Source: an uncultured Eubacteriales bacterium | Lineage (GTDB): Bacteria > Bacillota > Clostridia > Oscillospirales > UBA644 | DNA length: 18,236 bases | Assembly: GCA_934486965.1 (NCBI GenBank) | Contig: CAKSQP010000025.1 | Span: forward strand, 1 to 18,236 | Direction: 5' to 3' | Part shown: one piece after another, positions 5,568 to 12,337 of the stretch | Layout: each line of letters starts with the position of its first letter | Position numbering within the stretch: the stretch's first letter is position 1 | Notes under the pieces: model-generated | Database searches by the model: none | What the model was told of the DNA's origin: nothing | What the model saw: the letters and a program-made list of their open reading frames with translations, nothing else | Made by a program: the position numbers and the translations under genes

Positions 5568-7097
5568 TCATTCCCACTCGATTGTTGCGGGGGGTTTTGA
5601 GGTGACGTCGTAGACGATCCTGTTTATGTTCTTGACCTCGTTTACAATACGGTTCGACGCTTTGTCGAGAAGTTCGTAAGGCAGTTTGCACCAGTCGGCG
5701 GTCATGAAGTCGGTCGTCGAGACCGCGCGGAGAGCGAGGGTGTAGTCGTAAGTTCTGCCGTCGCCCATGACGCCGACGCTTCGCATATCGGTGAGGACCG
5801 CGAAATACTGTCCGGCTACTTTGTCCTGTCCGAATGCCGCCATTTCTTCTCTGAAAATCGCGTCTGCGTCCTGAAGAATAGCGATTTTTTCACGGGTTAT
5901 ATTGCCGATTATGCGAATTCCGAGTCCCGGACCGGGGAACGGCTGGCGTGAAACGAGATATTCGGGAAGCCCGAGCGTTCTTCCGAGTCTTCTTACTTCG
6001 TCATTGAAAATAAGACGGAGGGGTTCGATAAGTTCCTTGAAATCAACGTGGTCGGGAAGTCCTCCGACATTGTGGTGGCTCTTTATTACCGCCGCTTTGC
6101 CTGCGCCCGATTCGATAACGTCGGGGTAAATAGTTCCCTGAACGAGGAAATCGACGGCGCCTATTTTCTTTGCCTCGGCCTCGAAGACACGGATAAATTC
6201 TTCGCCGATAATTTTCCTTTTTGTTTCGGGATCGGAAACTCCGTCAAGTTTCGAAAGAAAACGGTCGGAGGCGTCGACCTGAATGAGTTTTAAGTCAATA
6301 TCGGCAAAGGCCGCCTTTACTTCCGCGGCTTCGTTTTTGCGGAGAAGTCCGTGATCGACGAAAATACAGGTCAGATTTTTGCCGACGGCTTTCGCGACGA
6401 GCGTTGCGGCTACCGACGAATCGACGCCGCCCGAAAGGGCGCACAAAACTTTCTTATCGCCGACCTGCGCTTTGATTTTTTTGATCATTTCGTCGGCGTA
6501 GTTTTCCATATTCCAGTCGCCCGCAGCGTTGCAGATACCGTAAACGAAATTGCGGAGTATTGCGTTCCCGTTTTCGGTGTGTGAAACTTCGGTGTGGAAC
6601 TGAATTGCGTAAAGACCCTTTTCCTCGTTTTCAAGGGCGGAGATAGGGCAGTCCTTTGTCGAGCCGACTATCTTAAAGCCCTCGGGGGCTTTTTTCATCT
6701 GGTCGGTATGGCTCATCCAGCAGACGCCGTCGGGAATATCTTTGAAAAGACGCGAGGTGCGGTCGTATTTTATCTCGGTTTTTCCGTATTCTCTTACATC
6801 GGCGGTCTCGACCTTTCCGCCGAGCAGGTGGCACATCAACTGCGCGCCGTAGCATATCCCGAGAACGGGAATTCCGAGTTCGAAAATTTCGGTCGGGCAT
6901 ACGGGAGAATCCTTTTCATAGACGCTGTTCGGTCCTCCTGTGAATATTATCCCGATAGGGGAAAGTTTTTTTATCTCTTCGATCGGAGTGGTGTGAGGCT
7001 TGACCTCGCAGTAAACATTCAGATCTCTTACTCTTCTTGCAATAAGCTGATTGTACTGTCCGCCGAAATCGAGGACGAGAACGAGCTGGTGGTCCAT
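5568..7097 (-). CDS. guaA: GMP synthase (glutamine-hydrolysing)
   Basis: Converts XMP, ATP and glutamine to GMP in cytosolic purine synthesis. At 509 residues it is full length. The N-terminal class I glutamine amidotransferase domain has the oxyanion region TGGPNSVY (53-60), nucleophile C82 in GICYGAQ, and H168/E170 in FHTEVSH. The ATP pyrophosphatase domain has the P-loop SGGVDSS (222-228), followed by GTIYPDVIESG and the substrate loop RQPFPGPGLGIR. The C-terminal dimerisation part ends in the typical PPATIEWE. ATG 7097 follows an AAGGAG site, about 25 nt after the predicted transcription start. The gene stands alone, with its own promoter and terminator, and no purine riboswitch fits in the short leader. 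Confidence 0.98.
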   Translation of the reverse strand: MDHQLVLVLDFGGQYNQLIARRVRDLNVYCEVKPHTTPIEEIKKLSPIGIIFTGGPNSVYEKDSPVCPTEIFELGIPVLGICYGAQLMCHLLGGKVETADVREYGKTEIKYDRTSRLFKDIPDGVCWMSHTDQMKKAPEGFKIVGSTKDCPISALENEEKGLYAIQFHTEVSHTENGNAILRNFVYGICNAAGDWNMENYADEMIKKIKAQVGDKKVLCALSGGVDSSVAATLVAKAVGKNLTCIFVDHGLLRKNEAAEVKAAFADIDLKLIQVDASDRFLSKLDGVSDPETKRKIIGEEFIRVFEAEAKKIGAVDFLVQGTIYPDVIESGAGKAAVIKSHHNVGGLPDHVDFKELIEPLRLIFNDEVRRLGRTLGLPEYLVSRQPFPGPGLGIRIIGNITREKIAILQDADAIFREEMAAFGQDKVAGQYFAVLTDMRSVGVMGDGRTYDYTLALRAVSTTDFMTADWCKLPYELLDKASNRIVNEVKNINRIVYDVTSKPPATIEWE

Positions 7098-7129
7098 ATT
7101 ATACTCCTTATATTTTTCTATTATTTTTT

Positions 7130-7158
7130 ATGATACCATAAAGAAGTGAAAAAATCAA
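7130..7158 (-). promoter_or_regulatory. Sigma-A promoter of guaA
   Basis: TTGATT (7153-7158), 17-base spacer, TATCAT (7130-7135) on the minus strand. The transcription start would be near 7123. It diverges from the promoter at 7221-7248. Confidence 0.75.
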
Positions 7159-7220
7159 CAATATATATCAAGTTTTGCAGTTTATTCATAATCTGTATAG
7201 TTTTTATTTTTGTAAGAATT

Positions 7221-7248
7221 TTGCCATAAATGTGTGATACACTATAAC
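7221..7248 (+). promoter_or_regulatory. Sigma-A-like promoter of the Cys-rich protein gene
   Basis: TTGCCA (7221-7226), a 16-base spacer and TATAAC (7243-7248), leaving a leader of about 24 nt with an AAGGGAG site before ATG 7279. Spacing and hexamers are acceptable but not perfect. Confidence 0.5.
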
Positions 7249-7278
7249 CAGAATATGAACCCGAAGGGAGTTTTTAAT

Positions 7279-7563
7279 ATGAGCAAATCAAAAGGATTTT
7301 TTGCGGGCGTTCTTGTAACGGTGCTTGCGGGTGCTGCGGCTTATGCGGCGTATAAAACCGTAAAAACCATCGAAGAAAGAGAAATGTGCTGCGCTGCGGA
7401 CTGCGAAGACTGCGATTACTACGACGAGTGCTACGGCGACGACTGCGACTGCTGTTCCGATGACGTAATGCCCGACGAAGATATCGCATACTGCGACTGC
7501 AAGACCTGCGGCGAGGAGAAAGCGGAAACCGAAGAAAAACCCGAAGACGGAGCCGCTGAATAA
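7279..7563 (+). CDS. Cys-rich acidic membrane-anchored protein
   Basis: A 94-residue protein of unknown function. ATG 7279 is preferred over an upstream in-frame start at 7234 because it follows AAGGGAG (7264-7270) by 8 bases and 7234 lies inside the promoter. Residues 7-27 form one alanine/glycine-rich helix. The rest is a very acidic tail with 11 cysteines between about residues 36 and 77, many in CxxC, CC or CxC pairs. The cysteines and Asp/Glu residues could bind metal ions, which is inference. The design (short N-terminus, one helix, Cys tail) resembles the small proteins at 817-987 and 3337-3615, without sequence identity. The acidic tail could also be a low-complexity extension with no metal role. 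Confidence 0.75.
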   Translation: MSKSKGFFAGVLVTVLAGAAAYAAYKTVKTIEEREMCCAADCEDCDYYDECYGDDCDCCSDDVMPDEDIAYCDCKTCGEEKAETEEKPEDGAAE

Positions 7564-7574
7564 TCAAAAAGGAG

Positions 7575-7600
7575 AAATCCCGCAGTTGCGGGATTTTTTT
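7575..7600 (+). terminator. Terminator-like hairpin between the Cys-rich and four-span genes
   Basis: AAATCCCGC, AGTT loop, GCGGGATTT, then TTTT (arms 7575-7583 and 7588-7596). It has all parts of an intrinsic terminator. An AAGGAG sits directly before the stem (7569-7574) and an ATG 7 bases after it (7604), so when folded it would bring the ribosome site next to the start codon. Confidence 0.8.
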
Positions 7601-7603
7601 ATT

Positions 7604-8020
7604 ATGAAAATAAAGAAAATCATTACGGCAATGCTGCCCGTGCTTATGCTCATTGCCGAAATTCTGCCTGTCGGGGCGGTCCTCGTTTTCAAAGTCCCGA
7701 CCGAGACGGGAACCGAAACATTGAGAATGACATATTCGTACTTTGACCTGACGCCTATGGGATATGCGAACGTCGGGCCGCTTTTCTGCGCGGTCTTTTC
7801 GGTCTTTCTTATTCTGTCGGTCGTCCTCCTTCTTATCTTCCCGTCGAAAAAGACGAGGCTTGCGGCGCAGTGCTTTTGTATAATGACCTTTGTTTTTTCC
7901 GTATTGCCGATAATGTTCGGCGCGGAGTATCTGTCGGTCGCCGGCGCTGTTATAACGGCGCTTTCGGTTGCCGAATTCTTTATTTTATCGGCACCTGCCG
8001 CAGATAAAAATGTTAAATAA
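7604..8020 (+). CDS. Hypothetical four-span membrane protein
   Basis: A 138-residue protein with four hydrophobic segments, at about residues 6-29, 58-82, 87-106 and 110-130, separated by short loops; the first loop after helix 1 is longer and probably extracytoplasmic. No family recognised. ATG 7604 is chosen because the protein then begins with the typical MKIKKI basic start. A TTG at 7586 in the same frame, 11 bases after AAGGAG, is an alternative adding six residues. It lies 40 bases after the Cys-rich gene and has no obvious promoter of its own, so expression probably depends on read-through of the hairpin at 7575-7600. Confidence 0.65.
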   Translation: MKIKKIITAMLPVLMLIAEILPVGAVLVFKVPTETGTETLRMTYSYFDLTPMGYANVGPLFCAVFSVFLILSVVLLLIFPSKKTRLAAQCFCIMTFVFSVLPIMFGAEYLSVAGAVITALSVAEFFILSAPAADKNVK

Positions 8021-8025
8021 TTTCG

Positions 8026-8059
8026 AAAAAGCGGAAAATCTGTTGACTTTCCGCTTTTT
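8026..8059 (+). terminator. Intrinsic terminator after the four-span protein gene
   Basis: A 12-bp stem (AAAAAGCGGAAA pairing with TTTCCGCTTTTT, arms 8026-8037 and 8048-8059) around a 10-base loop. The run of A before the stem means it could also work on the minus strand. The -35 of the tetR promoter lies in its loop. Confidence 0.85.
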
Positions 8060-8071
8060 GTGTATTATAAT
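8043..8071 (+). promoter_or_regulatory. Sigma-A promoter of the TetR-type regulator
   Basis: TTGACT (8043-8048), 17-base spacer, TATAAT (8066-8071). It lies almost entirely within the upstream terminator hairpin. The transcription start falls near 8078, inside the palindrome at 8072-8086. Confidence 0.88.
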
Positions 8072-8086
8072 CATAACAGTGTTATG
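8072..8086. promoter_or_regulatory. Perfect 15-bp palindrome over the tetR transcription start (operator)
   Basis: CATAACA-G-TGTTATG, two perfect 7-base arms around one base, directly after the -10 hexamer. This is the expected place for autorepression by the encoded TetR-type protein. That the regulator binds here is inference. Confidence 0.7.
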
Positions 8087-8101
8087 AATGGGGCTGATTT
8101 T

Positions 8102-8719
8102 TTGGCGAAGAGAAAAGAGGGCGTTTCCGAAAAGATAATTTCATGCGCAAAAGCGGAATTTATAAAAAAAGGTTATGCCGACGCGTCTTTGCGGACTGTC
8201 TGCGAGGCGGCGGGAACGACCACAGGCTCCGTTTACACCCGTTACGGCGGCAAAGAGGGACTTTTTGAAGAGATAGTCGGCAAGCATTACGACACTCTGC
8301 TTTCGATGTTTAAGGCTGCTCAATCCGATTTTTCCGCTCTTCCCGAAACAAAGCAGCCCGAAAATCTCGGCAAAATTTCGGGCGACTGCCTGCTTGAAAT
8401 GTTAAAGTATTGCTACCGTAACATTGACGAAGTCCGTCTTCTTTTATGCGGTTCGGAGGGAACGCGCTTTTCGGGTCTTATCGATAAAATGGTCGAAATA
8501 GAAACCGCCGCTACCCACGATTATATGGCGGTCCTCGAACGGCTCGGATATCCTGCGGTCAAAATGGACCGAAAACTCGAACACATTATCATTACCGGAA
8601 TGTTTCAGACGTTTTTTGAGATGGTCATTCACGAAATGCCGTTTGAAGACGCTGAAAACTATCTGCGCGAAATGCGTGTTTTTTACACAGCCGGCTGGGC
8701 TGCAGTCATGGGACAATAG
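8102..8719 (+). CDS. TetR family transcriptional regulator
   Basis: A 205-residue repressor-type protein. The N-terminal helix-turn-helix lies at about residues 9-55, with the recognition region ASLRTVCEAAGTTTGSVYTRYGGKEGLF typical of TetR. The variable C-terminal ligand-binding domain gives no clue to the inducer. Start choice: TTG 8102 gives MAKRKEG, the common N-terminus of this group, with GGGG 9 bases before it. ATG 8084 (six residues longer) lies inside the operator palindrome, about 6 nt from the transcription start, and would be nearly leaderless. Two ABC half-transporters follow at 66 bases. A terminator overlaps the stop, so the regulator has its own short transcript. Probable role: repression of itself and of the ABC pair. 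Confidence 0.88.
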   Translation: MAKRKEGVSEKIISCAKAEFIKKGYADASLRTVCEAAGTTTGSVYTRYGGKEGLFEEIVGKHYDTLLSMFKAAQSDFSALPETKQPENLGKISGDCLLEMLKYCYRNIDEVRLLLCGSEGTRFSGLIDKMVEIETAATHDYMAVLERLGYPAVKMDRKLEHIIITGMFQTFFEMVIHEMPFEDAENYLREMRVFYTAGWAAVMGQ

Positions 8720-8737
8720 TCCCGTGACATTTTTTTG
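8707..8737 (+). terminator. Intrinsic terminator overlapping the tetR stop codon
   Basis: CATGGGAC, AATA loop, GTCCCGTG (8 bp, one G-T pair; arms 8707-8714 and 8719-8726), then ACATTTTTTT. The TAG stop at 8717-8719 lies in the loop and the start of the second arm. It separates tetR from the ABC genes. Confidence 0.75.
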
Positions 8738-8762
8738 AATACAGGTTAGCCAATGCTAACTT
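8735..8762 (+). promoter_or_regulatory. Promoter of the ABC half-transporter operon
   Basis: TTGAAT (8735-8740), 16-base spacer, extended -10 TGC-TAACTT (8754-8762). The palindrome at 8745-8760 covers the spacer and part of the -10, as expected of a repressed promoter. The hexamers are not strong. Confidence 0.45.
8745..8760. promoter_or_regulatory. Palindromic operator before the ABC operon
   Basis: GTTAGC-CAAT-GCTAAC, perfect 6-base arms, between -35 and -10. Its half-sites are arranged opposite to those of the tetR palindrome (GTTA outward here, inward there), so the two sites may bind different proteins. AGGTTAGCC recalls half of a DtxR/IdeR-type iron box (TTAGGTTAGSCTAACCTAA), but the spacing differs. 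Confidence 0.6.
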
Positions 8763-8784
8763 CAATATAAAGGAGGAATAAATT

Positions 8785-10560
8785 TTGAAAAAACAGTCTG
8801 ATCTTTCAAGGCTTATGGGGTACGCCGGAAATTATAAGTATCTGACGTACGCTTCGGGTCTTCTTGCGGGAATATCCGCCGTCACGGCGCTTGTCCCGTT
8901 TTATTGCCTGTGGCTTATCATAAAAGAAGTGCTTGAAGTCGCTCCCGATTTTTCCGAAGCGGAACATATCGTTTCGAACGGCTGGACGGCGGTCGGCTTT
9001 GCCGCGGGTTCGTTTATCCTGTATATTTCGGGGCTTATGTGTTCGCATTACGCGGCATTCAGGGTTCAGGCGAATATACGGAAAACGCTGTCGAGACATA
9101 TCCTGTCCCTGCCGCTCGGCACGGTTGAGAATATGGGAAGCGGAAAAGTCAGAAAAACCGTGAACGAATGTTCCGCCGCGACCGAAACGTATCTTGCGCA
9201 CCAACTTCCCGATACCGTCGTCGCTTATGTGACGCCGCTCTGTCTTGTGGTCATGCTTTTCGCTTTCGACTGGCGTTTCGGGCTTATCTGCCTTATTCCG
9301 ATAGTTCTTTCGTTTGTAATTATGATGACCCAGATGACGGGCCCCGTGCTCAAAACGAAAATGGACGAATATCAGAACGCGCTTGCGGATATGTCAAACG
9401 AGGCGGTCGAGTATGTGAGAGGAATTCCCGTTGTCAAAACTTTCGGACAGTCGGTATTTTCTTTCCGCCGTTTCAAGGATTCGATCGACAGATACAGCGA
9501 ATGGGCTATTTCATATACGAAAAGCCTGAGGATACCGATGGCGCTTCTGACGACCCTGATAAACGGGATATTCGCGTTTATACTGCTTGCGGGAGTGTGG
9601 TTTGCGACGGGCGGCATTACGTCGGATCTTATCTTAAACGTTCTCTTCTACATAATTCTAACGCCGAGAATGACCGTCACCATGACGAAAATGATGTTCC
9701 AGAGCGAAAATAAGATGATAGTCGCCGACTCTATGAAGAGGATAGACAGTATTCTTGGTATTGAACCGCTTTCGTCTTCGGGCGACGAAATTCCCGCGGA
9801 TAATTCCGTAGTTCTTAAAAACGTTTCTTACAGTTACGACGGGAAAAACAAGGCGCTCGACAACGTAAGCCTTGAGATAGGTGCGGGAAAGACTGTTGCG
9901 TTCGTCGGACCGTCGGGCGGAGGAAAAACCACTCTTGCAAATATAATAAGCCGCTTTTTCGACCCCGACGAGGGCGAAATTATGATAGGCGGCGTAAATG
10001 TCAGAAATATTAAAAAGGAAAGACTTATGAACACCGTCTCCTTTGTCTTCCAGAACAGCAGGCTCATAAAAGGCACGATCGCCGAAAACGTCAGAATGGG
10101 ACGTCCGGAGGCGACCGACGCAGACGTCGACGCGGCTCTTGAGGCGGCGCAGTGCGGAGATATCGTCAAAAAATTCCCGCAGGGCAAAAACACCGTGATA
10201 GGGAGCGAGGGCGTTTATCTTTCGGGAGGCGAACAGCAGAGGGTAGCCATTGCAAGGGCGATTCTCAAAAATTCTCCCGTTCTTATTCTCGACGAGGCGA
10301 CGGCGTTTGCCGACCCCGATAACGAATGTCGCGTTCAGTCGGCGCTTAAGGAACTTGCAAAAGGCAAAACGGTCATAATGATAGCGCACCGTCTTTCGAC
10401 CGTCGCGGGCGCCGATAAAATTTTCGTCCTTGAAAACGGGAAGATAGCGGAAGAGGGTTCCGTTTCCGAACTTACCGAAAAGAACGGAATTTTTGCGGGA
10501 ATGCTCCGCGAATACAACGAATCCGCTTCGTGGAAGATTGCAAAGGGGGAAGAAAAGTGA
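8785..10560 (+). CDS. ABC transporter half, permease fused to ATPase (subunit 1)
   Basis: A 591-residue half-transporter: six membrane helices in about residues 15-310, then an ATP-binding domain with Walker A GPSGGGKTT (375-383), Q-loop VFQNSRL, signature LSGGEQQR (479-486), Walker B D503 with catalytic E504, and H-loop H535. The D-loop reads AFADP rather than the usual SALD/SSLD. It probably pairs with the next gene as a heterodimer. The start is TTG 8785, 8 bases after AGGAGG; no ATG fits as well. General resemblance is to the YbtP/IrtA-like ABC-B group found behind TetR genes in Clostridia. Drug export or siderophore/metal-related transport are both possible, and the substrate is unknown. 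The last bases overlap the next start (GTGA). Confidence 0.9.
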   Translation: MKKQSDLSRLMGYAGNYKYLTYASGLLAGISAVTALVPFYCLWLIIKEVLEVAPDFSEAEHIVSNGWTAVGFAAGSFILYISGLMCSHYAAFRVQANIRKTLSRHILSLPLGTVENMGSGKVRKTVNECSAATETYLAHQLPDTVVAYVTPLCLVVMLFAFDWRFGLICLIPIVLSFVIMMTQMTGPVLKTKMDEYQNALADMSNEAVEYVRGIPVVKTFGQSVFSFRRFKDSIDRYSEWAISYTKSLRIPMALLTTLINGIFAFILLAGVWFATGGITSDLILNVLFYIILTPRMTVTMTKMMFQSENKMIVADSMKRIDSILGIEPLSSSGDEIPADNSVVLKNVSYSYDGKNKALDNVSLEIGAGKTVAFVGPSGGGKTTLANIISRFFDPDEGEIMIGGVNVRNIKKERLMNTVSFVFQNSRLIKGTIAENVRMGRPEATDADVDAALEAAQCGDIVKKFPQGKNTVIGSEGVYLSGGEQQRVAIARAILKNSPVLILDEATAFADPDNECRVQSALKELAKGKTVIMIAHRLSTVAGADKIFVLENGKIAEEGSVSELTEKNGIFAGMLREYNESASWKIAKGEEK

Positions 10561-12287
10561 TAAAGAAACTTCAACATAAATACGCCCTTTCCGAAAGGGG
10601 CGCAAAAGACCTTATAACGGGGGTCGCCGCCTGTACTCTTCAGAACATAACTTTTATGCTTCCGATGTCCCTGCTTTATCTTTTTGTCGGAGACCTTCTT
10701 TCAAATTCTCTTTCGGGAAAAGCCCCGTTTTATATCGTCGGTTCTCTCGTATGTCTCGTAATAATCTTTTGTGCGACTTATTTTCAGTATAATTCGACTT
10801 TTCTTGCGACTTACGTCGAGACGGGGACCCGCAGGATAACCCTTGCCGAAAAACTCCGCAGAATACCGCTTTCGTTCTTCGCAAAAAAGGATCTTGCAGA
10901 CCTTACAAGCACGATAATGGCGGACTGCACTTTTCTTGAGACCGCGTTTTCGCATTTCATTCCGCCTTTCGTCGGTTCTCTTATCTCAACTTCCCTTATT
11001 GCGGTCGGGATATTCTTCTTTGACGCAAGACTTGCGCTTGCCGCACTCTGGCCGCTCCCCGTATCGTTCCTTATCGTCGGGCTTTCGTCGGGCGTTCAGG
11101 AAAAACTCGGGAAAAAGGGAATGGCGGCAAAAATGGCTTGCGCCGACGGAATTCAGGAGTGTATCGAAACTTCCCTTGACTTAAAGGCGAACAACGCCGA
11201 AGCAAAATACCTCGAAGGTCTTGACGGAAAAATAGACGCAGTCGAGCACCGCGCAAGAATAAGCGAATTCGGAACGGCGGCTTTTGTCGCGTCCGCTCAG
11301 CTTGTCCTTAAACTCGGAATTGCAACCACCGCGCTTGTCGGCGGAAAACTTCTTGTCGAAGGTTCGGTGAGCGTGCTTACCTTCTTTATGTTCTTGATGG
11401 TAGTGTCCCGCCTTTACGACCCGATGCAGGCGGCACTTCAGAACCTTGCCGCAATAATCAGCACTAAAACGAACGTCGCGAGAATGAACGAAATTCTCGA
11501 TCACGAAGTCCAGACGGGAAGCGAAACGTTTGACCGCGACGGCTGTGATATCGTTTTTGATAACGTATCGTTTTCTTACGGCGACGGCGAAAAAGTCCTT
11601 GACGGCGTTTCGTTTGAAGCAAAACAGGGCGAAGTCACAGCCCTTGTAGGTCCGTCGGGCGGCGGCAAAACGACGGTATCAAGACTTGCCGCCCGTTTCT
11701 GGGATATCTCTTCGGGTAAAATTACCGTCGGCGGCACGGATATATCCGAAATAGACCCCGAAACTCTGCTTTCGTCCTATTCGATAGTTTTTCAGGACGT
11801 AACGCTTTTCAATAATACGGTTAAGGAAAATATCCGCCTCGGAAAGAAAGACGCTACCGACGAAGAAGTCTACGCCGCAGCCAAACTTGCGAACTGCGAC
11901 GAATTCGCCGAAAAACTTCCCGACGGCTACGATACCGACATCGGAGAAAACGGCTGTCGGCTTTCGGGCGGCGAAAGACAGCGTATTTCGATTGCCCGCG
12001 CATTCCTCAAGAACGCTCCGATAATCCTGCTCGACGAGGCGACAGCCTCCCTTGACGTCGAAAACGAGACCCTTATCCAGACCGCGCTTTCAAGGCTTAT
12101 AAAGGATAAGACCGTTATCGTCATCGCGCACCGAATGAGGACCGTCGAGGGCGCCGATAAGATAGTCGTTCTTTCCGACGGCAAAGTAAAAGAAGAGGGA
12201 AAAGCCCCCGAACTGCTTGCCCAAAACGGCATTTTCGCCGATATGGTAAGAAAGCAGACCGAGAGCGGAAACTGGACAATAGCGTAA
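10557..12287 (+). CDS. ABC transporter half, permease fused to ATPase (subunit 2)
   Basis: A 576-residue partner of the preceding protein. GTG 10557 overlaps its stop by GTGA and follows GGGGGA, so translation is coupled; an in-frame upstream start at 10530 would lie inside the first gene and lacks a ribosome site. The membrane domain spans about residues 20-310. The ATP-binding domain has Walker A GPSGGGKTT (365-373), Q-loop VFQDVTL, signature LSGGERQR (469-476), Walker B D493 with catalytic E494, D-loop ASLD and H525. Both subunits keep catalytic Glu and His, so neither ATP site is obviously degenerate, unlike many heterodimeric exporters. The substrate is unknown. Confidence 0.9.
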   Translation: MIKKLQHKYALSERGAKDLITGVAACTLQNITFMLPMSLLYLFVGDLLSNSLSGKAPFYIVGSLVCLVIIFCATYFQYNSTFLATYVETGTRRITLAEKLRRIPLSFFAKKDLADLTSTIMADCTFLETAFSHFIPPFVGSLISTSLIAVGIFFFDARLALAALWPLPVSFLIVGLSSGVQEKLGKKGMAAKMACADGIQECIETSLDLKANNAEAKYLEGLDGKIDAVEHRARISEFGTAAFVASAQLVLKLGIATTALVGGKLLVEGSVSVLTFFMFLMVVSRLYDPMQAALQNLAAIISTKTNVARMNEILDHEVQTGSETFDRDGCDIVFDNVSFSYGDGEKVLDGVSFEAKQGEVTALVGPSGGGKTTVSRLAARFWDISSGKITVGGTDISEIDPETLLSSYSIVFQDVTLFNNTVKENIRLGKKDATDEEVYAAAKLANCDEFAEKLPDGYDTDIGENGCRLSGGERQRISIARAFLKNAPIILLDEATASLDVENETLIQTALSRLIKDKTVIVIAHRMRTVEGADKIVVLSDGKVKEEGKAPELLAQNGIFADMVRKQTESGNWTIA

Positions 12288-12321
12288 ATAAAAAAAGAAA
12301 GCCGTATCGCAGGATCCGGCT
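12288..12321. terminator. Shared hairpin between the ABC operon and the APC permease
   Basis: AGCCG-T-ATC, GCAG loop, GAT-C-CGGCT (arms 12300-12308 and 12313-12321, one T-C mismatch). On the minus strand it is followed by TTTCTTTTTTTATT, a strong terminator for the permease. The plus-strand tail GTGTTTATATT is weaker. Confidence 0.75.
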
Positions 12322-12337
12322 GTGTTTATATTCAGGT

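Noticed and set aside
6594..7133. 179-residue plus-strand ORF opposite guaA
   Set aside because: Antisense to the conserved amidotransferase domain and running through the guaA promoter; no ribosome site.
7098..7278. Purine riboswitch or T-box upstream of guaA
   Set aside because: The predicted leader is only about 25 nt, too short for either.
9658..10605. 315-residue minus-strand ORF across the ABC subunit 1 gene
   Set aside because: It lies opposite the ATP-binding domain with all motifs present; no ribosome site and low-complexity composition.
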